From the NCBI GenBank assembly GCA_016793065.1, contig JAEULV010000067.1:1-39516 (forward strand): a stretch of 39,516 nt of DNA, in the 5' to 3' direction. Shown piece after piece: positions 14,879 to 22,918 of the stretch. The stretch is from Hyphomicrobiaceae bacterium (lineage in GTDB: Bacteria > Pseudomonadota > Alphaproteobacteria > Rhizobiales > Ancalomicrobiaceae). Position 1 is the stretch's first letter, and each line of letters begins with the position of its first letter. Both the position numbers and the translations under genes were made by a program. The notes beneath the pieces were generated by a model, which was given only the letters and a program-made list of their open reading frames with translations, was not told the DNA's origin and ran no database searches.

Positions 14879-17047
14879 ATGAACCGCTCCCATCTGAGCT
14901 GGCTTGTCATCGGTGTGCTGGGCTTTGCCCTGCCACCCTGGTACGGGCTTCCCACCTCGTCGAGCGCGCCGTGGCCGCCGAGCGGCCTGCTGGCGTCGTT
15001 CGGCGTCGCGCCCTGGCTGCTGCCGATCGGGCTGTTCCTGCTGCTGCCGGCGCCGTTCGTCATTGTCCGCTCCCGCCTAGCCGGACTGGCGCTGATCGCC
15101 GCCGGCATCGGCGGCCTCGGCTATCTGGTCGCCCAGGGCCTCGCCATCGGCCTGCGCGGCTGGTCGCAACCGCTCCTGGCGGACCTCTTCGGGCCGCTCG
15201 CCACCGGCCAGCGCGGCATGGGCGCCGGCGGCCTGATCGTCGCCGTCAGCCTGTTGTTCTATCTCACCCTCGGCCTTGCCGCCCGTGGCGCCATGAAGGG
15301 CGACCGCTTCACCACCGGTGCCATTGGCCTCGTCGTCGCCGCCATCGTCGTCTTCGTCTTCTGGCCGGTTTCGACCATCCTCAGCCAGGCCATGGTCGCC
15401 GATCCCGGACAGTCGGCGATCGTCGCGCTGGCCGAACGCCTGACCGCGCGCGACATCTGGTCGGTCGGCTGCGTCGTCTCCGCCACCCGCTGCGGCGTGT
15501 TCTGGAACTCCATCCTGCTCGCGGTGCTGACCGGCGTCCTCACCACCCTGCTCGGGCTGGCCTTCGCCCTCATCGCCAGCCGCACCGGCTTTCGCTTCAA
15601 GACCGGCCTGCGGCTCCTCACCGTGCTGCCGATCATCACGCCCCCCTTCGTCATCGGCCTGGCGGTGATCCTGCTGTTCGGCCGCAACGGCACCGTCACC
15701 CAGTTCATGGCCGAATACTTCGGCCTCACCGCCACCCGCTACATCTACGGACTGCCCGGCATCCTGCTCACCCAGGTCCTCGCCTTCACCCCCATCGCCT
15801 TTCTGGTTCTCGTCGGCGTCGTCCAGGGCATCGCCCCGGCGATGGAGGAGGCGGCCCAGACGCTCGGCGCCGGCCGTTGGCAGACATTCCGGCGGGTGAC
15901 CTGGCCGTTGATGCGCCCCGGCCTCGCCAATGCCTTCCTCGTCGGCTTCATCGAGAGCCTCGCCGATTTCGGCAATCCGCTGGTGATGGGCGGCGGCTAC
16001 GAGGTGCTGTCGACCAAGATTTTCTATGCCGTCGTCGGCGCCCAGAACGATCCCGGCCGCGCCGCCGCCCTCGGCATCGTCCTGCTGGCGCTGTGCGTCG
16101 GCGCCTTCATCCTGCAACGCACCTGGGTCGGCAAAACCTCCTACACCACCGTCGGCGGCAAGGGCTTCTCCGGCACGTCCGCCGCCTTGCCGCGCGTGGT
16201 CAAATACGCCGCCTACGGCACGGCGCTGCCGTGGGCGCTGTTCACCTTCCTGCTCTACGGCCTGATCCTGTTCGGCGGTTTCGTCGAGAACTGGGGTCGC
16301 AACAATTCCATCACCCTGCGCCACTACATCACCGCCTTCGGCCTCGACTGGGGACAGAACGGGCTATTGTGGACCGGCCGGGCCTGGAACTCGCTGTTCA
16401 CCACCATCCAGATCGCCGCCGTCTCCGCCCCGATCACCGCCGCCCTCGGCCTGCTGACCGCCTACCTGCTGGTGCGCCAGCGCTTCGCCGGGCAGTCGAC
16501 CTTCGAATTCATGACCATGCTGTCCTTCGCCATTCCCGGCACCGTCATCGGCGTCAGCTACATCCTCGCCTTCAACACCCCGCCGGTGGAACTCACCGGC
16601 ACCGCCGCGATCCTGGTCATCTGCTTCGTCTTCCGCAACATGCCGGTGGCGATCCGCGCCGGCGTGGCCTCCATGAGCCAGATCGACAAGAGCCTCGACG
16701 AATGCGCGCTCACCCTTGGCGCCACCTCGGCCCAGAGCGTCCGCCGGGTGATCCTGCCGCTGTTGCGCCCCGCCGTCGTCGCCTCGCTCGTCTATGCCTT
16801 CGTCCGCGCCATCACCTCGGTCAGCGCCGTGATCTTCCTCGTCACCGCCCGCTACGACATGGCGACGTCCTACATCGTCGGCCGCGTCGAGATCGGCGAT
16901 TTCGGCCTCGCCATTGCCTATTCGTCGGCGCTGATCGTGTTGATGGGCATCGGCATCCTGTTCATCCAGCTCGTGGTCGGCGAGCGCCGGATCGGGCGCC
17001 GCGATCCCGTCCAACCCGCCGCCAGGCCTGCCGAGGTGACCGCATGA
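14879..17047 (+). CDS. AfuB-like fused ABC transporter permease
   Basis: This 722-residue inner-membrane protein combines two permease halves. About twelve or more hydrophobic helices are visible, for example LSWLVIGVLGFALP, LIVAVSLLFYLTLGLAA, GLVVAAIVVFVFWPV and LIVLMGIGILFIQLVVG. Each half has an EAA-type coupling loop: EEAAQTLGAGRWQTFRRVTW in the first, and DECALTLGATSAQSVRRVIL in the second. Fused permeases of about 700 residues are typical of the AfuB/FbpB group. The ATG at 14879 starts the first hydrophobic segment; the open frame upstream (to 14612) is Arg/Pro-rich and overlaps the binding-protein gene. Its stop overlaps the ATPase start by four bases (ATGA). It forms the channel for the substrate delivered by the upstream binding protein. 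Confidence 0.88.
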   Translation: MNRSHLSWLVIGVLGFALPPWYGLPTSSSAPWPPSGLLASFGVAPWLLPIGLFLLLPAPFVIVRSRLAGLALIAAGIGGLGYLVAQGLAIGLRGWSQPLLADLFGPLATGQRGMGAGGLIVAVSLLFYLTLGLAARGAMKGDRFTTGAIGLVVAAIVVFVFWPVSTILSQAMVADPGQSAIVALAERLTARDIWSVGCVVSATRCGVFWNSILLAVLTGVLTTLLGLAFALIASRTGFRFKTGLRLLTVLPIITPPFVIGLAVILLFGRNGTVTQFMAEYFGLTATRYIYGLPGILLTQVLAFTPIAFLVLVGVVQGIAPAMEEAAQTLGAGRWQTFRRVTWPLMRPGLANAFLVGFIESLADFGNPLVMGGGYEVLSTKIFYAVVGAQNDPGRAAALGIVLLALCVGAFILQRTWVGKTSYTTVGGKGFSGTSAALPRVVKYAAYGTALPWALFTFLLYGLILFGGFVENWGRNNSITLRHYITAFGLDWGQNGLLWTGRAWNSLFTTIQIAAVSAPITAALGLLTAYLLVRQRFAGQSTFEFMTMLSFAIPGTVIGVSYILAFNTPPVELTGTAAILVICFVFRNMPVAIRAGVASMSQIDKSLDECALTLGATSAQSVRRVILPLLRPAVVASLVYAFVRAITSVSAVIFLVTARYDMATSYIVGRVEIGDFGLAIAYSSALIVLMGIGILFIQLVVGERRIGRRDPVQPAARPAEVTA

Positions 17048-18120
17048 CCCGTTCCCATTCCAAGGCCGGCGGCGTCGAGTTCCGCAACGTGTCCCGCCGC
17101 TACGGCAATGTCACCGCCGTCGACAACGTCTCGTTCCGGGTCGAGCCCGGCACGCTGGTGACGCTGCTCGGCCCGTCCGGCTGCGGCAAGACCACCACCC
17201 TGCGGATGATCGCCGGGCTCGAAAGCGCCTCCTCCGGCACCATCCTGATCGGCGAGAACGACGTCACGCTGCTGCCGGCCACCGATCGCGACGTCACCAT
17301 GGTGTTCCAGAGCTACGCCCTGTTCCCGCACATGAGCGTCATCGACAACGTCGCCTTCGGCCTCGACGTCTCCGGCGTCGGCCGCGCCGAGCGCGAGGCC
17401 AAGGCCCGCGAGGGGCTGGCGATGGTCGGCCTCGCCGGCTACGAGGCGCGGCTGCCGAGCGAGCTCTCCGGCGGCCAGCAGCAGCGGGTGGCAGTGGCGC
17501 GCGCGCTGGTGCTCGAACCCGAGGTCCTGCTGTTCGACGAACCCCTGTCCAACCTCGACGCCAAGCTGCGCCGGCGCATGCGCGACGACATCCGCGAACT
17601 GCAGCAGAAGCTGCGGCTGACATCGGTCTACGTCACCCATGATCAGGAGGAGGCGCTGGCGGTCTCCGACCAGATCATCGTCATGAACAAGGCGGTGATC
17701 GCCCAGCAGGGCGCCCCCGCCGATCTCTACCTGCGCCCGGCAAGCCGCTTCGTCGCCGACTTCATGGGCGCCTCCAACCTCGTCGATGCCACGGTCGTCG
17801 GTCGCGATGGCGGCCGCGCTTCCGTGCGGCTCGGCGAGGCGACGGTCGAGCTTGCCGATGCCAGCGCCGGCGTCGACGATGTCTCCATCGCCATCCGCCC
17901 CCAGGCGATCGCGGTGACCCGCCTCGCCGATGCGCCGGCCCTGCCGGTCAGCGTCCGCAAGGCGACCTATCTCGGCTCGCACATGGAATATCTGCTCGAC
18001 AGCTCCGTCGGCGAACTGTTCGTCGTCGATCCCCACATGGTCGCCACCGTCCGCGCCGGCGAATCCGCCTTTGCCCGTTTCGATCCGACCGGTATGGCGG
18101 TGGTCCCGCGCGCGGGCTAA
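17044..18120 (+). CDS. AfuC-like ABC transporter ATP-binding protein
   Basis: This is a 358-residue ATPase of the Fe3+/spermidine/AfuC class. The motifs are intact: Walker A GPSGCGKTT, Q-loop VMVFQSYALFPHMS, signature LSGGQQQRVAVARAL, Walker B VLLFDEPLSNLD and H-loop VYVTHDQEE. Residues about 250-350 form a TOBE-type regulatory domain. It hydrolyses ATP at the cytoplasmic face to drive the permease encoded just upstream, with which it overlaps by ATGA. With the binding protein and fused permease it makes a complete importer, in contrast to the ruined polyol importer at the start of the window. A hybrid kinase gene follows after 52 bases. Confidence 0.92.
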   Translation: MTRSHSKAGGVEFRNVSRRYGNVTAVDNVSFRVEPGTLVTLLGPSGCGKTTTLRMIAGLESASSGTILIGENDVTLLPATDRDVTMVFQSYALFPHMSVIDNVAFGLDVSGVGRAEREAKAREGLAMVGLAGYEARLPSELSGGQQQRVAVARALVLEPEVLLFDEPLSNLDAKLRRRMRDDIRELQQKLRLTSVYVTHDQEEALAVSDQIIVMNKAVIAQQGAPADLYLRPASRFVADFMGASNLVDATVVGRDGGRASVRLGEATVELADASAGVDDVSIAIRPQAIAVTRLADAPALPVSVRKATYLGSHMEYLLDSSVGELFVVDPHMVATVRAGESAFARFDPTGMAVVPRAG

Positions 18121-18172
18121 GCTCGCGCTGATCCGGCGTGGCCTTTGGCCCGAATGCAGCGGATAAGGGGAC

Positions 18173-20362
18173 ATGACCGCCAAACGCAGCGTGCGCGGCC
18201 GGCTGATGATGACGCTCGGCGTGCTCGCCAGCCTGACGCTGATGGCCGGCGGCATCGGCTGGCTCGGCCTGACCCGCACCGAGCGCACGCTCGAAACCCT
18301 TCAGGCGGAAACCCTCGCCGACGTCCGCCGGGTGCTGACCCTCGCCGAGCGCGGCGCCAGCCTCGCCGCCCTGGCGCCGGCGATCGTCGATGCCCGCGAC
18401 CCCGCCGGGCTCGACGCCGGCAGGCGTGGCCTCGAGGATCGGCTCGACGAATTCCTCGAGCTGGTCAACCGCTTGCCGGCACTCGGCAATCCGGCGATCG
18501 CCCCCACCGTCGAGCCCTCGATCGTCCGCCTCGCCGACCGGCTCGACGGCATCGTCCGCAACCTGATCGACATCACCGCCGAGGCGATCGACAGCCGCGC
18601 CCGCCTCGCCGATGCCCGTGCCCGCGTCGCCGCCGCCGAGGCGGAAGCCCGCGCCGGCACGATCGTCGATGCCGACATCTGGCGCGGGCTCGCCGCCCTC
18701 AACGCCGCCCTCGCCGCTGTCGACATCCCCGAGATCGAGGCGGCCCGCGCCGCGTTTCCGGCATTCGCCGCCGCCGGGGCGTCGCCCCTGGCCTCCCGGC
18801 TGGCGACGCTCGCCGACGTCTTCGACGTCCGCATCCTCGATCTCAGCATCCGCAACCGCACCCGCTTCTGCCTTGCCGCCATCGTCGTGTCGTCGGCCGA
18901 CCTCACCAGCATGGTCAAGATCTACGCCTCCGCCGTCGAGCGCTCCGGCCGAGCCCGCGCCGAGACGACCGCCGACGAGCTGCGCGCCGGCAAGATCCTG
19001 GTGCTGCTGGTCGGCGCGCTGGCGCTGATCGGCTCGCTCGGCTTTGCCAATGCCTTCATGCGCGATGTGGTCGAGAAGCTGCGCGGCACCGCCGGCGCCA
19101 TGCGCCGCCTCGCCGACGGCGACACCACGGCCGAGGCGCCGGGTCTCGACCGCTCCGACGAGATTGGTGAACTGGCGCGCTCGTTCCAGGTGTTCAAGGC
19201 CCAGGCGAGCGAACGCGACATGATCGAGCGCCAGCTGCGCCAGGCCCAGAAGATGGAGGCGATCGGCCAGCTCACCGGCGGCATCGCCCATGATTTCAAC
19301 AATCTGCTGGCGGCGATCACCTCGAACGTCCAGCTCATCCTCGATGCCGCCGATCCCGGTTCCCGGACGCGGTTGCGCGCCCTGCGCGCGCTTGAGGCAA
19401 CCGATCACGGCGCCGCCATGGTCCAGCGCCTGCTCGCCTTCGGCCGTCGCCAGATGCTGAGCCCCGAACCGACCGATGTCGACGCGCTGATCGGCGATCT
19501 CGTCGATCTTCTGTCGTCGAGTGTCGGCGCCGGCATTGCCCTCGATCATCAGCCGGCGCCCGGTGACCCGTCCGGCGCGGCGGTCCATGCCATGGTCGAT
19601 CCGGGACAGCTCGAAAACGCCCTGATCAACCTCGTCTTCAACGCCCGCGACGCCATTGGCGGCCGTGGCCGCATCCGCCTCGCCACCCGCGCCGGCACCG
19701 ACGGTATGGTCCGCATCGAGGTCGCCGACGACGGCACCGGCATGAACCCGGAAACCCTCGGCCGCATCTTCGAGCCGTTCTTCACCACCAAGCCCGCCGG
19801 CGCCGGCAGCGGTCTTGGGCTGTCGATGGTCTATGGCTTCGTCCGACAGTCCGGCGGCCGCATCGCCGTCGCCTCCGAGCCGGGGCAGGGGACGACCGTG
19901 TCGATCGACCTGCCGGCGGTCGCCGCGCCGTACCGCCCGGCGGCCCCGGTTCAGGCCCGCGGCGCCGATACCGACGACATTCGCCGCCGGGTGCTGGTGG
20001 TCGAGGACGACCCGACGCTGCGCCTGTCGATCGTCGACGTGCTGACGTCGCTCGGCCACACCGTCGCCGGCGTGGCCTCGGCCGAGGCGGCGCTCGACTG
20101 GCTCGCCGCCCACGCCGCCGACTTGCTCCTGACCGACGTCGCCCTCGGCGCCGGCATGGACGGGCTCGAATTGATCGGCGAGGTCCGCCGCCGCCATCCG
20201 GCCATGGCGGTGCTCGCCACCTCGGCCTATGCCCGCGAGCTCCCCCCCGACGTGCCGGTCCTGCCAAAGCCGTTCCGGCGCGAGGACCTGACCCGGGCGC
20301 TCGCGCTCGCCGTCGCTGCTCCGCTGTCGCCGGCCGAAACCGCGCCGGCCCCGATCGCCTGA
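18173..20362 (+). CDS. Hybrid sensor histidine kinase with receiver domain
   Basis: The 729-residue protein has an N-terminal transmembrane helix (LMMTLGVLASLTLMAGGIG), a helical periplasmic sensor of about 240 residues and a second transmembrane helix (KILVLLVGALALIGSLGFAN). A HAMP-like linker follows (LRGTAGAMRRLADGDTTAEA), then the phosphoacceptor His373 in GGIAHDFNNLLAAI and the ATPase motifs NALINLVFNARDA, DDGTGM and GSGLGLSMVYGF. A receiver domain carries Asp655 in LLLTDVALG and lacks a DNA-binding output. The architecture resembles TorS-type kinases, which read a partner binding protein. As it follows an ABC importer it may sense the loaded binding protein. No histidine phosphotransfer domain is seen. 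The orphan regulator at 11547-12293 is a candidate partner. These functional links are inference. Confidence 0.85.
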   Translation: MTAKRSVRGRLMMTLGVLASLTLMAGGIGWLGLTRTERTLETLQAETLADVRRVLTLAERGASLAALAPAIVDARDPAGLDAGRRGLEDRLDEFLELVNRLPALGNPAIAPTVEPSIVRLADRLDGIVRNLIDITAEAIDSRARLADARARVAAAEAEARAGTIVDADIWRGLAALNAALAAVDIPEIEAARAAFPAFAAAGASPLASRLATLADVFDVRILDLSIRNRTRFCLAAIVVSSADLTSMVKIYASAVERSGRARAETTADELRAGKILVLLVGALALIGSLGFANAFMRDVVEKLRGTAGAMRRLADGDTTAEAPGLDRSDEIGELARSFQVFKAQASERDMIERQLRQAQKMEAIGQLTGGIAHDFNNLLAAITSNVQLILDAADPGSRTRLRALRALEATDHGAAMVQRLLAFGRRQMLSPEPTDVDALIGDLVDLLSSSVGAGIALDHQPAPGDPSGAAVHAMVDPGQLENALINLVFNARDAIGGRGRIRLATRAGTDGMVRIEVADDGTGMNPETLGRIFEPFFTTKPAGAGSGLGLSMVYGFVRQSGGRIAVASEPGQGTTVSIDLPAVAAPYRPAAPVQARGADTDDIRRRVLVVEDDPTLRLSIVDVLTSLGHTVAGVASAEAALDWLAAHAADLLLTDVALGAGMDGLELIGEVRRRHPAMAVLATSAYARELPPDVPVLPKPFRREDLTRALALAVAAPLSPAETAPAPIA

Positions 20363-20387
20363 ACGCACCGCCGCCGCAAGCCAGCGG

Positions 20388-21773
20388 TCAGCCGCTGCTA
20401 TTCCCGTCGGCGCCGTCTGCCGCGCCGCCGAAGCGGATCGCGGCGCGCAGCCCGCCAAGCGTGCCACCGCCGAGCGTCAGCTGATAGCCGTAGGCGTCGA
20501 GAATGTCGCGGACGATGGCAAGGCCGAGCCCGTTGCCGAATCCGGCTTCGTCCAGCCGGATGCCGCGCTCGACCGCCCGGTCGCGATCCGGCTCGGCGAT
20601 GCCGGCGCCGTCATCCTCGATGGTCAACGTCAGCGGCGACCCGGCCGCCATCGCGATCCGCACCAGCGACCGCCCATGCCGCACCGCGTTTTCGAGCAGA
20701 TTGCCGAGCGCTTCCATCAGGTCGTCGGCGTCAATCGGCACCATCAGCACCGGCGGCAGATCGACGACGATCCGCACGGTCTCGCCCGCCGGCGTCCGCT
20801 GCAGCGTCGCGATCAGCCCCTTGAGCGCGACGACGGCATCGGCGCTCGCCTGCGGCCCGCCACGCCCGGCAATCCGCGCCCGGGCGAGCTCCCGGTCCAC
20901 ATGCCGGCCGATCTGGCCGCCGATCCGCTCGAGGCTGGCCGCGATATCGTCGGACCCGGCAGCCTTCAGCCGGTCGATATCGGCATTCAGCGCCGAAAGC
21001 GGCGTCTTCAGCCCGTGCGCCAGATCGGCGGCCCGGTTGCGCGCCCGTTCCAGCGCCCGCGCCTGCCCGTCCAGCAGCCCGTTGACCTCGTCGACCAGCG
21101 GCCGCACCTCGTCCGGCACGGCGGGATCGAGCCGCAAGGCCGCCCCGGTGCGGATCGCCACGATCGCCCGGCGCAGGCCGTCGAGCGGCCGCAACCCCAA
21201 CCCGATCTGGAACCAGCCGCCGAGCGCCAGCACCAGCGCGATCAGCCCCAGTGCCGGCGCCAGATCGGCGAGAAACGCATTGCGCGCCGCCCGCACCTCC
21301 GCCAGGTCGGCGGCGGCGATCAGCCGGATCGCGCCCGCGCCCGGCGCGCCGCCGATTCGGATCATCCGCTCGGCCGCGATCAACGCCACGCCGCCCGGCC
21401 CGGCGACGCGATGATGGTGGATCTCGCCGTCGCTCGGCGCGTCGTTCGGCAGGTCGAGCCGCGCGTCCCACAAGGATCGCGAGCGGATGTCGTCGGCGCC
21501 GTCCGGCGTCACCTGCCAGTAGAGCCCCGACAGCGGATCGCCGAAACGCGGATCGGTCGGCATCTGCGCCAGCGCCACCTTGCCGTCGCCGCCGATGGTC
21601 AGATTGGCCGACAGATGCCGCAAATGCTGGTCGAGATCATTGGCAAGCCGCCGCGCCGCGTGCCGTTCGAACAGCAGCCCGAGCCCGAGCCCGGCGACCA
21701 GCAGCGTCACCGCCACCACCACCGTCGCCCCGGCGGCGAGCCGCCGGCGCAGCGAGCCCGGCGCGCCGGTCAT
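20388..21773 (-). CDS. PhoQ/QseC-like sensor histidine kinase
   Basis: The 461-residue membrane kinase has a first transmembrane helix at about 15-37 (ATVVVAVTLLVAGLGLGLLF), a periplasmic domain of about 125 residues and a second helix at about 168-190. Then come a HAMP region, the His253 box DLAHGLKTPLSALNADI and ATP-binding motifs LGNLLENAVRHG, EDDGAGIAE and GNGLGLAIVRDIL. The AHGLKTPL form of the H-box is typical of PhoQ-type sensors. The start at 21773 overlaps the stop of the response-regulator gene by four bases. It belongs to the set PepSY-regulator-kinase, divergent from the cytochrome operon, and probably controls it in response to an envelope or redox signal; the signal is unknown. 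Confidence 0.88.
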   Translation of the reverse strand: MTGAPGSLRRRLAAGATVVVAVTLLVAGLGLGLLFERHAARRLANDLDQHLRHLSANLTIGGDGKVALAQMPTDPRFGDPLSGLYWQVTPDGADDIRSRSLWDARLDLPNDAPSDGEIHHHRVAGPGGVALIAAERMIRIGGAPGAGAIRLIAAADLAEVRAARNAFLADLAPALGLIALVLALGGWFQIGLGLRPLDGLRRAIVAIRTGAALRLDPAVPDEVRPLVDEVNGLLDGQARALERARNRAADLAHGLKTPLSALNADIDRLKAAGSDDIAASLERIGGQIGRHVDRELARARIAGRGGPQASADAVVALKGLIATLQRTPAGETVRIVVDLPPVLMVPIDADDLMEALGNLLENAVRHGRSLVRIAMAAGSPLTLTIEDDGAGIAEPDRDRAVERGIRLDEAGFGNGLGLAIVRDILDAYGYQLTLGGGTLGGLRAAIRFGGAADGADGNSSG

Positions 21774-22435
21774 GCCGGCTCCTCCGGGATCAGGTAGCCG
21801 AACCCGCGCCGCGTCTCGATCAGGCTTTCGCCCACCTTCTTGCGCACCCGCTTCACCAGCACCTCGATTGCATTGGAATCGCGCTCCCAGTCCTGCGCAT
21901 AGACCTCCTCGGTCAGCTCGATCTGCGAGCAGACCCGGCCGCGATGCCGGACCAGATGCATGAACAGCCGGTATTCCAGCGGCGCCAGCGCGATCGGCAC
22001 GCCCTGCCGGCTGACCCGCATCTGCCGCTCGTCGATCGTCAGGTCGCCAAGCGTCGCCACCGAGCTTGCCTGCCCGGCGGCGCGGCGGATGATCGCCCTG
22101 AGCCGCGCCAGCAGCTCCTCGGTCTGGTACGGCTTCGGCAGATAGTCGTCGGCGCCGGCGTCGATGCCCTCCACCCGTTCCTTCCAGCTGCCGCGCGCCG
22201 TCAGGATCAGGATCGGCGTCTTGTTGCCGGTCTCCCGCAGCCGTTTCAGCACGCTCAGCCCGTCGAGCTTCGGCAAGCCGAGGTCGAGAATGATCGCCGC
22301 ATAGCTCTCGGTGTCGGCCTGGAACCACGCCGTCTCGCCGTCGCCGACATGGTCGACCGCGAAGCCGGCCGCCCTGAGCGCCGCGCTGACATGCTCGATG
22401 ATGCGGGGATCGTCCTCCGCGATCAGGATGCGCAT
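21770..22435 (-). CDS. PhoP/QseB-like response regulator
   Basis: This 221-residue OmpR-family regulator has an acidic pocket EDD at 7-9, phosphoacceptor Asp51 (IILDLGLPKLDG), the switch residue in ILILTARG and Lys in YLPKPYQTEELLARL. The winged-helix domain from about 125 contains LAPLEYRLFMHLVRHRGRV, DSNAIEVLVKRVRKKVG and ETRRGFGYLI. It overlaps the kinase gene by four bases and the PepSY gene by one base, so the three are a single transcription unit reading away from the cytochrome genes. The likely target promoters lie in the divergent gap 22753-22918. Confidence 0.9.
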   Translation of the reverse strand: MRILIAEDDPRIIEHVSAALRAAGFAVDHVGDGETAWFQADTESYAAIILDLGLPKLDGLSVLKRLRETGNKTPILILTARGSWKERVEGIDAGADDYLPKPYQTEELLARLRAIIRRAAGQASSVATLGDLTIDERQMRVSRQGVPIALAPLEYRLFMHLVRHRGRVCSQIELTEEVYAQDWERDSNAIEVLVKRVRKKVGESLIETRRGFGYLIPEEPA

Positions 22436-22752
22436 CAGTCGTCCTCTTTGCTCTTCAGGATCGCGCCGCTGCGGGCATCGACATAGATCTCGCGGCGGCG
22501 GCCATCCGGCTCGATCGTCTTGAGTTCGTAGACGAACCGGCCGCCCTCCCGCTCGAGATCGACGCTCACCACTTCCCCGGTCAGCTGCGATTTCACCTGC
22601 CCCATGATCTCGGCAAGCGGCCGGATGTCGCCGCGTTCCACATGCCGGCGCGCGTCGTCATGGTGCAGCCGCTTGCCGTCGGCCGATGCCGTCGTCGGCA
22701 CGAGCGGCAGGGCGATGAGGATCAGCACGACGAGGACGGCTCGCGGGAGCAT
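22435..22752 (-). CDS. Small secreted PepSY-domain protein
   Basis: This is a 105-residue protein from the ATG at 22752. A signal peptide (MLPRAVLVVLILIALPLVP, then TTASADG) is followed by one PepSY repeat: HHDDARRHVERGDIRPL, GEVVSVDLEREGGRFVYEL, then REIYVDARSGAIL. PepSY proteins are periplasmic and are thought to modulate proteases or sensor proteins. They commonly sit with PhoPQ/QseBC-type pairs and cytochrome b561 genes in Proteobacteria. It is the first gene of the three-gene regulatory operon, overlapping the next start by one base. It may act on the sensor domain of the kinase. An upstream extension to 22833 has no signal-like start and is rejected. Confidence 0.85.
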   Translation of the reverse strand: MLPRAVLVVLILIALPLVPTTASADGKRLHHDDARRHVERGDIRPLAEIMGQVKSQLTGEVVSVDLEREGGRFVYELKTIEPDGRRREIYVDARSGAILKSKEDD

Positions 22753-22918
22753 GGCTTGACCCGAATGTGTCGAGGGACAACTGAGCCCACATTGATGCCG
22801 CCGGCAAGCTGACAAAACGCTGATGCCGGCCATCAGCCCGGCGCCATCGGCATTTGCGCAAGGTCACGGCGTCGACGGCACCGGATTGGCGGCGCCCTCG
22901 AAGGCAACAGAGCCCGTC

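Noticed and set aside
14641-17043. Long N-terminal extension in the frame of the AfuC-like ATPase
   Set aside because: It is the shifted reading of the permease gene, full of Arg/His/Pro; the ATPase starts at 17044 with a coupled ATGA overlap.
13603-18120. Classical Fe3+ transporter
   Set aside because: The fold class fits, but the paired Tyr iron ligands are not visible and His-Asp/Glu residues suited to a phosphosugar are. Kept as AfuABC-like with the ligand open.
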